Below are positions 26,001 through 34,881 of a stretch of 43,006 nucleotides of DNA, piece after piece. Both the position numbers and the translations under genes were made by a program. The stretch comes from an uncultured Alphaproteobacteria bacterium (GTDB lineage Bacteria > Pseudomonadota > Alphaproteobacteria > HIMB59 > GCA-002718135): contig CACGTA010000008.1 of NCBI GenBank assembly GCA_902575815.1, forward strand, positions 1-43,006, in the 5' to 3' direction. The first letter of the stretch is position 1, and the number at the start of each line of letters is the position of its first letter. The notes under the pieces were generated by a model, which saw only the letters and a list, made by a program, of their open reading frames with translations, was not told where the DNA came from and ran no database searches.

Positions 26001-28436
26001 CTATTGTTTTAGTTTTTCATTTTTAGGATCATAAGGACTATCCTCTATAACAGTTACGTTGTATTTTTTATCTAATATATCCATTTCTAATTTTTGACCA
26101 ACATCTGCAAATTGAGGTTCCACCATACCAATAGCTAATGATTTTTTCACTCTAAAACCATAGTTACCTCCTGTCGCACGACCTATAACTTTTCCATTAC
26201 TATAGATTGGATTATTACCCAATGCATCGGCATCTTCAACATCATGAACCTCTAAAGTTACCATTTTGTTTTTAAAACCATTTTGCTGCCATTTAACAAG
26301 AGAATCTCTTCCAATAAAATTCCCTTTGTTTAAATGTACAAATCTATCTAACCCAGACTCAAAAGCTGCGTACTCTATGGACATTTCTGTACCAACCAAT
26401 TTATATGTTTTTTCAACTCGTAAGCATTCCATCGCTCTAATACCAAATGGTTTAAGTCCATGATCTTTTCCTGCTTCCATCAATTTATCAAAAATATGGT
26501 TTTGATATTCAATTGGATGATGTAATTCCCATCCGAGTTCTCCAACAAAATTCATACGCATAGCAATACTAGGTGCTAAACCTACATTGATTTTTTTTGA
26601 CGATAACCAAGGAAAATTTTCATTAGATAAATCAGTCTTCGTAATCTTAGAGAGAATATCTCTTGATTTAGGTCCTGCTAAAACAAGAACCCCCATACTA
26701 TTAGTTAAATTTTCATAAATCACTGATCCATCTTTAGGCATCCATTTATAAATCCAATCATGATCTAATCGTTGAAACGCTCCTGCTGAAACTAAATAAA
26801 AGGAATTTTCCTTTTCTTTTGCAATTGTGAATTCTGAGTGAACTCCTCCAGCAGTGTTTAATGCATGACAAAGATTAACTCTTCCAATTTTTTTAGGAAT
26901 TTTGTTTGCAACTAAATAGTCTAGAAACTCTTCTGCACCAGATCCTGAAATCCGGCATTTAGCAAACGCAGTCATATCTAGAAGGCCAGCATTATCCTGA
27001 ACATTCAAGCACTCGTTGCCAACATGTTCAAACCATTTTGATCTTCTAAATGACCAATCATCTTTTTGTAATTCTTTTGAAGGTGCAAACCAGTTAGCAC
27101 GCTCCCAACCAAACTTTTGACCAAAAACTGCACCAAGATTTTTTAATCTATCATAACAAGGAGCTTGTCTTAATGGACGTCCCTCTTCTCTCTCTTCATC
27201 AGGATAGTGTACTGTAAAGACATTCGCGTAAGCTTCTTCATTCTTTTTAATCAAATATGCCTCTGTTGCATAATCACCAAATCTTCTAGGATCTACACCT
27301 AACATATCAATTGTAGGTTCACCATCCACTATCCACTCGGCAATTTGCCATCCAGCTCCTCCAGCTGCAGTAATGCCAAAACTATGACCTTCATTTAACC
27401 AGAAATTTTTAAGTCCCCATGCCGGTCCAACAATTGGACTTCCATCTGGTGTATAACAAATAGCACCATTGTAAACTTTCTTAACTCCAACTTCTCCAAA
27501 AATAGGAACACGGTGCATTGCTGATTCAATGTGAGGTTCTAAACGCTCTAGATCTTCTTGAAATAATTCAAATTCAGATTCTTTATCAGGTCCATCAACA
27601 TAACAAACGGGAGCTCCTTTTTCATAAGGCCCTAAAATCAATCCTCCTCTTTCTTCACGCATGTACCAAGAACTATCAGAATCTCGTAAGACTCCCATTT
27701 CAGGAAGTCCTTGTTCTTTTCTTTTTAATATTTCAGGATGATCGTCGGTCACAATGTATTGGTGTTCAACAGGTATAACTGGAATGTCAAGTCCGACCAT
27801 CTTTCCTGTCTGTCTTGCAAAATTACCACTACATGACACTACATGCTCACATTCAATAGATCCTTTATCAGTTTCTACAATCCATAAATCATCTTTATTT
27901 TTTTTAATTCCTATTACAGAAGTGTTTCTATAAATTTCCGCACCCTTATCTCTTGCTCCTTTTGCAAGAGCTTGAGTTAGATCAGCTGGTTGAATATATC
28001 CATCTTCAGGATGTTGAATTGCACCTATTAAACCATCTGTATTACAAAGGGGCCAAATTTCTTTTACTTGTTCAGGAGTTAAAAATTTAACATCTACACC
28101 AATTGTTTTAGCGACTCCTGAATATTGATAATACTCATCCATTCTATCTTGAGTAGTTGCTAAGCGAATATTTGAAACCACACTAAACCCAACTTTTTGT
28201 CCTGTTTCTTCTTCTAGAGTTTTGTAAAGTTTGACTGCGTATTTATGCAATTGACCTACTGAATAGCTCATATTAAATAATGGAAGTAACCCTGCAGCAT
28301 GCCATGTTGATCCTGAGGTTAATTCCTTTCTTTCAACCAGAACTACATCTGACCAACCCTTTTTTGCTAAATGATAGAGAGTGCTAACACCTACAGCACC
28401 TCCACCGATGACAACTACTTTTGACTTTGATTTCAT
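26001..28436 (-). CDS. Dimethylglycine/sarcosine dehydrogenase-like FAD-GcvT fusion
   Basis: Two-domain flavoprotein that oxidatively demethylates an N-methylglycine and hands the C1 unit to THF. The FAD domain opens [20 protein letters not shown] at 7-26. His46 in [10 protein letters not shown] is the residue that carries covalent FAD in dimethylglycine and sarcosine dehydrogenases. From about residue 430 a GcvT-type folate domain follows ([28 protein letters not shown], then [20 protein letters not shown]). At 811 residues it matches this family. Immediate neighbours etfB-etfA-ETF-QO are its expected electron acceptors. Dimethylglycine versus sarcosine as substrate is not settled by sequence; since soxBDAG already covers sarcosine, dimethylglycine is the better guess. 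Confidence 0.92.
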   Translation of the reverse strand: MKSKSKVVVIGGGAVGVSTLYHLAKKGWSDVVLVERKELTSGSTWHAAGLLPLFNMSYSVGQLHKYAVKLYKTLEEETGQKVGFSVVSNIRLATTQDRMDEYYQYSGVAKTIGVDVKFLTPEQVKEIWPLCNTDGLIGAIQHPEDGYIQPADLTQALAKGARDKGAEIYRNTSVIGIKKNKDDLWIVETDKGSIECEHVVSCSGNFARQTGKMVGLDIPVIPVEHQYIVTDDHPEILKRKEQGLPEMGVLRDSDSSWYMREERGGLILGPYEKGAPVCYVDGPDKESEFELFQEDLERLEPHIESAMHRVPIFGEVGVKKVYNGAICYTPDGSPIVGPAWGLKNFWLNEGHSFGITAAGGAGWQIAEWIVDGEPTIDMLGVDPRRFGDYATEAYLIKKNEEAYANVFTVHYPDEEREEGRPLRQAPCYDRLKNLGAVFGQKFGWERANWFAPSKELQKDDWSFRRSKWFEHVGNECLNVQDNAGLLDMTAFAKCRISGSGAEEFLDYLVANKIPKKIGRVNLCHALNTAGGVHSEFTIAKEKENSFYLVSAGAFQRLDHDWIYKWMPKDGSVIYENLTNSMGVLVLAGPKSRDILSKITKTDLSNENFPWLSSKKINVGLAPSIAMRMNFVGELGWELHHPIEYQNHIFDKLMEAGKDHGLKPFGIRAMECLRVEKTYKLVGTEMSIEYAAFESGLDRFVHLNKGNFIGRDSLVKWQQNGFKNKMVTLEVHDVEDADALGNNPIYSNGKVIGRATGGNYGFRVKKSLAIGMVEPQFADVGQKLEMDILDKKYNVTVIEDSPYDPKNEKLKQ

Positions 28437-28490
28437 TATTACTATTTAATACTGTACTTCATTAATCATATTAAATAAGGTGGGTCAATC

Positions 28491-29111
28491 ATGAGATACT
28501 TCAAAAAAATAATTTTGGTGGTTATAATGAGTGCGTTTATTTGTCTTCCTGTTAGGGCTGAAATGACTCTTAAAGAATTATTTTTTGATGAGTCTAAGCC
28601 TTTTCATTTAAAAATATTAGATGTTATTCCTGAGGAAGGAATTGTTCAAATTGGTGATGAAAATGCTAAAAATACTATTATTGAATTCATGGATTATTTT
28701 TGCGGATACTGTAAAAAAGTCCATCCTGAATTGCTTCAAATTGCAAACGAAAGAGAGGATACACGAATAGTATTCTTACAACATCCGATTTTAAGTGAGT
28801 CATCTAAATTACTAGCTAATATGGTAGTAGCTGCCAATATGCAGGACAAGGGTATTGATTTTCATAATGCGTTATTTGAAGTTGAGGGAAATTTAAATAA
28901 TGCAAAACTAAAACAAATAATTGAAAACCTTGAGTTGAATGATGCTAAATTAAATATCGATATGACAAAAGATGAAGTTAATAACGTTGTTAGACTCAGT
29001 TCTTTTTTAGCTAATGGATCAGGTGCTCGAGGTACTCCTACTTTTTTTGTTAATGAAGAACTTGTTGTTGGTTATATCTCTATTGATAGAATAAAAGCTT
29101 TATTAAAATAA
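28491..29111 (+). CDS. DsbA-family periplasmic thiol-disulfide oxidoreductase
   Basis: Thioredoxin-fold protein exported by an N-terminal signal peptide (KKIILVVIMSAFICLPVRAE, cleavage likely near 23-24). The redox motif CGYC is at 71-74 in FMDYFCGYCKK, and the cis-proline loop is GARGTPTFFVN. The 206 residues and the linker before the fold resemble the DsbA/ScsC-like group rather than classical E. coli DsbA, so it may be an oxidase or an isomerase-type protein. It is divergent from the dimethylglycine-dehydrogenase-like gene with 54 bases between starts, has AAGGTGG upstream of the ATG, and ends in a strong hairpin terminator. Confidence 0.9.
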   Translation: MRYFKKIILVVIMSAFICLPVRAEMTLKELFFDESKPFHLKILDVIPEEGIVQIGDENAKNTIIEFMDYFCGYCKKVHPELLQIANEREDTRIVFLQHPILSESSKLLANMVVAANMQDKGIDFHNALFEVEGNLNNAKLKQIIENLELNDAKLNIDMTKDEVNNVVRLSSFLANGSGARGTPTFFVNEELVVGYISIDRIKALLK

Positions 29112-29141
29112 AGAAGCTCTATTAATTAAATAGAGCTTCTT
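29111..29141. terminator. Bidirectional hairpin terminator
   Basis: Perfect 13-bp arms (29111-29123 and 29129-29141) around a 5-base loop lie between the convergent DsbA-like and DmdA-like genes. The stem contains the GAAGCTCTATT core. A-rich sequence precedes it and an A/T-rich run follows, so it can serve either strand, although neither side has a long pure T-tract. Confidence 0.85.
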
Positions 29142-29149
29142 AAAATATT

Positions 29150-30481
29150 TTATTTATCCACTACTTCTCTAGTATTAGCGTTGTGTGATTCGGTAAAAGG
29201 AATTGGCACAACTTCTGCATCTACAGGCACACCAGGTGTATCTGCATATTGATCAGGAAGATGAACCTTGAATTTACGACCAAAATTTCCAATAGGAAAA
29301 CCATTTTTATTTAGAGTTCCATCAAAAGGTACATAGCCCATAGCAATGTTCCTTCCTTGCTCAGGATGATACCAAGGAGATGTTATGAATCCACAAGGTT
29401 CATTACCATCTTCTGAAACAAGCCAAAAATCAGGAGCATATTCTTCGATAGGTTTTCCACCTAAGCTTAATCCAACTAACTGAAGCTTGTATGGTTTTTT
29501 TCCATCTTTTAAATCAGCCTTCATCTTTTCAAGAACAGTTTTTCCAACATAATCAGAAGTTTTATTCCACTCACCTTTACCAGATAAAGATACTTGATAA
29601 CCTAAATTACATTGAAAAGGATTATGCTGATTATCCATATCTTGACCCCAAGATAGAATTCCTGCTTGAATTCTACGGTGATGAGCTGGAGCTATAACCA
29701 TAAGATTATGTTTTTTTCCTGCCTCTAGAACAGCATTCCACATATCATCAGCATATTTTGTTGAGTCATATAAATATATTTCAAATCCTGCTTCTCCGGA
29801 AAAACCTGTTTGAGAAATTATACAAACTCTTCCCCCTACTTTCGCAGCAGCAAGTCCATAGAATGGCATTTCATCAACTTTGACTTGATCACCTATTAAA
29901 TCATTCATCAAAGCATGCGCTTTAGGGCCTTGAATTTGAACTGGGCTTACATCAATTTCATCAATATGAACATTGAATCTATTATCATGATTTACACCTT
30001 GCAAATACAAACCAATATCTGAGTCAGATAATGAAAACCAAAACTCATCCTTTGAAATTCTTAAAAGAATAGGATCATTTAAAACACCACCATATTGATT
30101 ACAAAGAATAACATACCTTCCTCTCATTGGAGATATTTTAGTTGCATCTCTTGTTATGACATAATCAACAAATGCCTCAGCATCAGGACCTTTAACCTGA
30201 ATTTGTCTTTCAACAGCAACATTCCACATAGTAACATTGTTTTTAATTGCCTCATACTCAACCATTGCTCCACCATCTTCAGGCTTTACGTAACCTCTTG
30301 GATGATAAATTCTATTATAAACTGTTGCTCTCCAACATCCCGCCTCCATTGACAAATGCCAATAAGGTGATTTTCTCACTCTGGTTGAAATAAGCATTTG
30401 GACTGGTGTAGGACCACTTTGTCTTAAATTGTAGGGAACCTTTCTGTCCGATTGATCCACCGACGTAGAATGTTTAATCAT
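29150..30481 (-). CDS. DmdA-like GcvT-family THF-dependent methyltransferase, substrate unknown
   Basis: GcvT-fold protein of 443 residues. Several stretches resemble DMSP demethylase DmdA: MWNVAVERQIQVKGPDA near 85-101, GRYVILCNQYGGVLNDPILL at 121-140 and DEFWFSLSDSD. The catalytic Asp of glycine-cleavage T-protein (GG-x-x-DD) is replaced here, giving GGVLND with Asn135, as in the MLNDP of DmdA. This suggests direct methyl transfer to THF rather than aminomethyl chemistry. It is about 75 residues longer than true DmdA (about 365-370), with an extra N-terminal segment (to about 40), so DMSP is not assured. Methylated amines or methoxy compounds are alternatives. A good AAGGAG site (30488-30493) precedes the ATG. 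Stand-alone transcription unit. Confidence 0.82.
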   Translation of the reverse strand: MIKHSTSVDQSDRKVPYNLRQSGPTPVQMLISTRVRKSPYWHLSMEAGCWRATVYNRIYHPRGYVKPEDGGAMVEYEAIKNNVTMWNVAVERQIQVKGPDAEAFVDYVITRDATKISPMRGRYVILCNQYGGVLNDPILLRISKDEFWFSLSDSDIGLYLQGVNHDNRFNVHIDEIDVSPVQIQGPKAHALMNDLIGDQVKVDEMPFYGLAAAKVGGRVCIISQTGFSGEAGFEIYLYDSTKYADDMWNAVLEAGKKHNLMVIAPAHHRRIQAGILSWGQDMDNQHNPFQCNLGYQVSLSGKGEWNKTSDYVGKTVLEKMKADLKDGKKPYKLQLVGLSLGGKPIEEYAPDFWLVSEDGNEPCGFITSPWYHPEQGRNIAMGYVPFDGTLNKNGFPIGNFGRKFKVHLPDQYADTPGVPVDAEVVPIPFTESHNANTREVVDK

Positions 30482-30571
30482 TATAAACTCCTTAAATAAA
30501 TATGCTATTTCTGTATTTAATCTTTAAATACTCTGCAATAATAAAATGTAGGTGATGTAAAAAAAATGGTG

Positions 30572-30608
30572 GACCTTAATTAGGTCAAAATTTTGTCTTA
30601 GTTTTGAC
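30572..30608. repeat. Two overlapping inverted repeats in the largest intergenic gap
   Basis: GACCT...AGGTC (30572-30586) and GTCAAAA...TTTTGAC (30584-30608, 11-base loop) share three bases, so the two hairpins exclude each other. They sit between the divergent DmdA-like and OmpA-like genes (30482-30632). The stretch also holds three TTTTG direct repeats, at 30591, 30602 and 30615. It may be an operator region or a folded leader; nothing else is recognisable in this gap. Confidence 0.4.
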
Positions 30609-30632
30609 AGCAAATTTTGATATTTGTTCTTT

Positions 30633-31541
30633 ATGAAATTTAAATTATTACTACCTATTATCTCTTTACTAATTTTTTTAGGTGGTTGTTCAGCTAGTTA
30701 TAAACAACTCTCTAAAATGGAAAATAAAGAACCAAAAAACTTTCAAGAACACTTACTATCCGAATACAAAAAAAGAGCTAGTTTCGAGGCAGAAGAAATG
30801 CACGATTGGAATTCCGCAAAATTATATTCTGAAAAAGCTCTCAAGAGTTTAGAAACTGATGAAATATATCCAGAAGAAATTTCATATTGGAAAATTCCAG
30901 AAGAAAATATTAATGAAATAAAAATTGCATATGACAACCTTATGATAATTTATAAAGATGCTAAAAATATTGATCCTATTAATTTGGCAAGAGCTATTTC
31001 GTCATTAGATTGCTGGTCAGAGCAACAGGAGGAAAATTGGCAAACATGGGATATTAATAGTTGCAAGAATGATTTCTTAAAAGCCATGCATAATATTTAT
31101 GAAAAAATATCTACTCAGGAAAATGAGCAGGAAACTTTAGATAACAAAGATAATAATTTAGAAAATGAAACCAAAGATGAAGTAACAATTGTAACTAAAA
31201 ATGAAAATAAAGAATTAATGCAAATAATTTATTTTGATTTTGATCAATTCAATTTATCTGAAGTTAGTAAAGATAAAATAAAAAAATTTTTAAATAATTT
31301 TGGAAGTGATATTAATGAATATCTTGTCGTTGGACATACTGATACTAAAGGAACAAATAAATATAATTTATCATTATCAATCAAAAGAGCAAAGGTTGTA
31401 AAAGAAATTTTAATTAATTATGGAATTAATCAAAGTAGTATTAAAATTTTAGGCAAAGGTGAGAAAGCTTTAGCTATAGATACTCCAGATGACACCAAAC
31501 AGCCCGCGAATAGAAGAGTGGAAATAAAAAAAACAAATTAA
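30633..31541 (+). CDS. OmpA-family outer-membrane lipoprotein
   Basis: Begins with a lipoprotein signal, MKFKLLLPIISLLIFLGGCS, lipobox LGGC with Cys19. A helical middle region (about 20-190) follows that I cannot assign. The last 100 residues are an OmpA/Pal peptidoglycan-binding domain: IIYFDFDQFNLSE, VVGHTDTKGTNKYNLSLSIK and PANRRVEIKK. This anchors the outer membrane to peptidoglycan. I chose the ATG at 30633, which places the signal peptide at the N-terminus; the frame also opens at TTG 30624. At 302 residues it is larger than Pal because of the middle region, and no tol genes are nearby. Confidence 0.9.
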   Translation: MKFKLLLPIISLLIFLGGCSASYKQLSKMENKEPKNFQEHLLSEYKKRASFEAEEMHDWNSAKLYSEKALKSLETDEIYPEEISYWKIPEENINEIKIAYDNLMIIYKDAKNIDPINLARAISSLDCWSEQQEENWQTWDINSCKNDFLKAMHNIYEKISTQENEQETLDNKDNNLENETKDEVTIVTKNENKELMQIIYFDFDQFNLSEVSKDKIKKFLNNFGSDINEYLVVGHTDTKGTNKYNLSLSIKRAKVVKEILINYGINQSSIKILGKGEKALAIDTPDDTKQPANRRVEIKKTN

Positions 31542-31581
31542 CTTTTGTTTATAAATATTTTGGTATATTGAGCTTCTTTCA

Positions 31582-31974
31582 ATGTATTCTAAAACTACAA
31601 AAAAAATAAATATTACTGTTAAGCCTTATTATCTTGAAGATCAATCTGAGCCTGAATATCAGCATTATGTATGGGCGTATAAAGTAACAATTGATAACCA
31701 AGGTAATGAAAAAGTACAGCTGGTTAATAGACATTGGAAAATTATTGATGCTAATGGCACTCTTCAAGAAGTACGAGGTAAAGGAGTAGTAGGCGAACAA
31801 CCTATATTAAATCCAGGTGAAAAGTTTGAGTATACAAGTGGCACACCTTTAAATACTTCATCGGGTTTCATGGAAGGAAGTTATGAAATGCAAGGCGATG
31901 ATGGAAATACTTTTGATGTTCAAATTCCTCAGTTTTCATTAGATACACCATTTGAAAATAACAAATTAAATTAA
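31582..31974 (+). CDS. apaG: ApaG protein
   Basis: Fibronectin-III-like small protein (130 residues) linked in enterobacteria to Co2+/Mg2+ efflux phenotypes, with the exact role unclear. The family blocks are all present: YVWAYKVTIDNQGNEKVQLV, NRHWKIIDANG, EVRGKGVVGEQPILNPGE and YTSGTPLNTSSGFMEGSYEM. It follows the OmpA-like gene by 40 bases and precedes trkH by 12. Confidence 0.96.
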   Translation: MYSKTTKKINITVKPYYLEDQSEPEYQHYVWAYKVTIDNQGNEKVQLVNRHWKIIDANGTLQEVRGKGVVGEQPILNPGEKFEYTSGTPLNTSSGFMEGSYEMQGDDGNTFDVQIPQFSLDTPFENNKLN

Positions 31975-31986
31975 TTCACAAATACA

Positions 31987-33435
31987 ATGAGAGACTTTAG
32001 GTCAATATTAAATATAATTGGAATACTAATATGTATTGAAGCAGTAGCAATGCTGATACCAATGTTCTTTGATCTTTATTATGGTAATTATGATTGGTTA
32101 CAATTTTTTTACTCTAGCTTAATCACATTTTTTATTGGTATAATTTTATATTTTTCATTTAGAAAAAAAAATATTAAACTTGGAATTAGGCAGGCATTTT
32201 TACTAACAATTTCATCTTGGTTAGTAATATCTTTTTTTGGTGCAGTTCCATTTGTGTATTCATCATCTTCCCTTTCATATACAGATGCTTTTTTTGAGTC
32301 AGTAAGTGGAATTACTACAACTGGTGCAACTGTTATTAGTAATTTAGAAAACTTATCAGAGGGTATATTAATTTGGAGATCTCTTCTTCAATGGTTTGGA
32401 GGAATAGGAATAATCGTTCTTGCAATGGCTATTTTACCAACTTTACAAATTGGTGGGATGCAACTGCTACACATGGAACATGATGATCCTTATGAAAAAA
32501 CAATTCCTAAAGTTAATCGATTTGTTGTTGAGTTGTTTCTACTTTACATATCTTTATCAATTCTTTGTGCTTTTTTGTATTTTGTCAGCGGAATGCAAGG
32601 TTTTGATTCAATTATTCATGCAATGACTACGATTTCAACTGGTGGATTTTCTAATTATGATGAATCGTTTTCATATTTTAATTCGTTCAAAATAGAATCT
32701 ATAAGTATTATTTTTATGTTGGTAGGAAGTTTACCATTTGTCTTGTATTTGCAATTTTTACATAATCAAAAAAAATTAATTTTTAAAGACGATCAAATAA
32801 AATTATTCTTTCTAATTTTAATTATAATTATTTTATTAACGACAATTTGGCTAACTACTAATAAATCTATAGATGCAATTTCTGCTTTTAGAATTGCTTT
32901 ATTCAATATCACATCAATTTTAACTGGAACTGGTTATACTAGTAGTAACTTTTCCAATTGGGGAAGTTTTGGCATTGTAATAATGATAATTATTATGTTT
33001 GTTGGTGGGTGTGCAGGATCTACCACCGGTGGAATTAAAATATTTAGATTACAAATCTTGTTTAGAGGAGCAATTACACAAATTAGAAAGTTAACTCAGC
33101 CTCATGCAGTCTTGGTTATGCGATTTAATGGAAAAACAGTAAATGAAAATACTTACAATTCCATTATGGGTTTTTTCTTTATGTATATATTTTTATTTAT
33201 TTTATCAGCAGTAAGTTTAAGCTTATTCAATTTAGATTTTTTAACTGCTTTTTCAGCAGCAGCTTCTGCAATATCGAACGTTGGCCCAGGTTTAGGTGAA
33301 ATAATTGGGCCTAGCGGAAATTATTTTTTATTGGATGATGGGGCTAAATGGATATTGGCAATTACTATGATTATTGGGAGATTAGAAATTTTTACAGTAT
33401 TAGTTCTATTATCTATAAATTTTTGGAGAAGTTAA
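31987..33435 (+). CDS. trkH: Trk-type potassium uptake protein TrkH
   Basis: Inner-membrane K+ channel subunit that works with cytoplasmic TrkA. The four pore loops of the superfamily are visible in order: GITTTGATVI, TTISTGGFSN, TSILTGTGYTSS and SAISNVGPGLG. Each has its selectivity-filter glycine, and the hydrophobic helices between give about ten membrane spans. FVGGCAGSTTGGIKIFR is the conserved segment after the third repeat. The 482 residues are normal. No trkA is in the window. The stop shares TTAA with the convergent lipoprotein gene. Confidence 0.96.
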   Translation: MRDFRSILNIIGILICIEAVAMLIPMFFDLYYGNYDWLQFFYSSLITFFIGIILYFSFRKKNIKLGIRQAFLLTISSWLVISFFGAVPFVYSSSSLSYTDAFFESVSGITTTGATVISNLENLSEGILIWRSLLQWFGGIGIIVLAMAILPTLQIGGMQLLHMEHDDPYEKTIPKVNRFVVELFLLYISLSILCAFLYFVSGMQGFDSIIHAMTTISTGGFSNYDESFSYFNSFKIESISIIFMLVGSLPFVLYLQFLHNQKKLIFKDDQIKLFFLILIIIILLTTIWLTTNKSIDAISAFRIALFNITSILTGTGYTSSNFSNWGSFGIVIMIIIMFVGGCAGSTTGGIKIFRLQILFRGAITQIRKLTQPHAVLVMRFNGKTVNENTYNSIMGFFFMYIFLFILSAVSLSLFNLDFLTAFSAAASAISNVGPGLGEIIGPSGNYFLLDDGAKWILAITMIIGRLEIFTVLVLLSINFWRS

Positions 33436-34004
33436 AAACTCAAATAATCTTTCATGTAAATTGATAACTGGTTTTTCGTTTCATTTATATAATCTCTCAT
33501 TGCTAAAACTAATAAATCATTAATAATTATTTCAGTCTCATTTAAAGAAATATATTTTTGAGAAGTTGTGGATCTTGAAGTTTCTACTATAGTATTAGCT
33601 ATTAAATAACTAGTACTATCATAAAGTTCATATTCAACTAAGTAAAATACTTCGTACTTAAAAATAGTTTTTTCCTCATATTTTTTCGCATCAACATTCA
33701 TGATTTCAGTTTTTTTAATAGATGCATCTAAAATGTTTATTACTAACTTGTTTTCATTTCCAAGTTTAAGAATGTTTTGACTATTCCACTCAGCCATTAA
33801 ATTAACTGGAGATTTTTGTATTTGATCTTCAATATTAGATTTGGAAAATACTGAATTGTATTTTTTATTAACTTCAATTTTTTCTGCATTTATTGATATT
33901 TTTTCAAATCTAGCCGTATCAATTTCAACTGGTTTTACTATTTCAACTGGTTGACAAGATAGAGTAACAAACAAAATTAAAATAAAACTATTTTTTAAGT
34001 ACAT
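33432..34004 (-). CDS. Conserved alphaproteobacterial lipoprotein, function unknown
   Basis: A signal with lipobox (FILILFVTLSCQ, Cys17) marks a lipoprotein; the rest is 170 residues of mixed strand and helix. The stretch IEDQIQKSPVNLMAEWNSQN followed by LVINILDASI resembles an uncharacterised alphaproteobacterial lipoprotein family that has the same order of motifs. No enzyme motif is visible. The start overlaps the end of argF by 17 bases, so it is probably expressed with the arginine genes. The stop overlaps that of trkH by four bases. Confidence 0.8.
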   Translation of the reverse strand: MYLKNSFILILFVTLSCQPVEIVKPVEIDTARFEKISINAEKIEVNKKYNSVFSKSNIEDQIQKSPVNLMAEWNSQNILKLGNENKLVINILDASIKKTEIMNVDAKKYEEKTIFKYEVFYLVEYELYDSTSYLIANTIVETSRSTTSQKYISLNETEIIINDLLVLAMRDYINETKNQLSIYMKDYLSF

Positions 34005-34881
34005 AAATTAATATCGCTTGTTGAATATACATTCTATTTTTTGCTTGTTGTAATACAACAGAATTTTTACCATCAAGAACATCTGAGGTTACTTCCTTCC
34101 CTCTTTTTGCAGGTAAACAATGCATAAATATTGCATTATTTGATGCATTACTCATAATTTTCTTATTCACAGTAAAATTTTTGAAATATTTAGTTTTATT
34201 ATTTTTTTCACCCATTGAAACCCAAACATCAGTCATTACACAATTTGATTTTTTTACACCTTCAAAAGGATTATCAAAATAATTTAAATTTTTATTCTTA
34301 AATTTTAGGAATTCATTTTTGTAATTTTTAAAAATATTATGTGGTACAACTACATTAAGTTTAAAATTATAAATATTTTGTAAATGAATTAGTGAGCGTA
34401 AAACATTGTTGTAGTCTCCTATCCAAACAATACTGCAATTTTTATAGTTTTTAAAATTTTCTAGCAAGGTTAAAAAATCACCAAGTATTTGACAGGGATG
34501 ACTAAATTCAGTTAGGCCATTAATTATTGGAATAATATTTTTTTTGCTTAAATTTACTATTTGTTTGTGATTATTATTTCTTATCATTACACAATCAATA
34601 TATTGACTTAAAACACTTAGAACATCTTCAGATTTTTCTCTTTTATTATCAAAGCCAATATCATTACTTTGTAATTCTAAAACAGAACCGCCTAATTTTT
34701 TCATTCCTACATTGAAACTTAATCTCGTTCTTAGTGATTGTTTTTCAAAAATTAAACCGAGAGTTTTATCTTTACAAGATAAAGAATATTTTTTTGGATT
34801 TTTTTTAATTTTTTTAGCCAGTGAAATTATTTCATCAATTTCTTTTTTTTTAAAATTATTTATATCAATAAAATGTTTCAT
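33988..34881 (-). CDS. argF: Ornithine carbamoyltransferase
   Basis: Forms citrulline from ornithine and carbamoyl phosphate in arginine synthesis. The carbamoyl-phosphate motif is SLRTR at 49-53 (S-x-R-T-R). HPCQILGD near 133-140 and the ornithine-loop HCLPAKRGKEV near 254-264 complete the active site. At 297 residues it is slightly short but complete. It follows argD with a four-base overlap, the standard alphaproteobacterial argD-argF order. Confidence 0.97.
   Translation of the reverse strand: MKHFIDINNFKKKEIDEIISLAKKIKKNPKKYSLSCKDKTLGLIFEKQSLRTRLSFNVGMKKLGGSVLELQSNDIGFDNKREKSEDVLSVLSQYIDCVMIRNNNHKQIVNLSKKNIIPIINGLTEFSHPCQILGDFLTLLENFKNYKNCSIVWIGDYNNVLRSLIHLQNIYNFKLNVVVPHNIFKNYKNEFLKFKNKNLNYFDNPFEGVKKSNCVMTDVWVSMGEKNNKTKYFKNFTVNKKIMSNASNNAIFMHCLPAKRGKEVTSDVLDGKNSVVLQQAKNRMYIQQAILIYVLKK

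Noticed and set aside
28437..28490. Possible SAM or glycine riboswitch before the dimethylglycine-dehydrogenase-like gene
   Set aside because: Only 54 AT-rich bases with no stem of useful length.
30604..30609. TTGACA as a consensus -35 for the OmpA-like lipoprotein
   Set aside because: No -10 follows at 16-18 bases and only 23 bases remain to the start codon.
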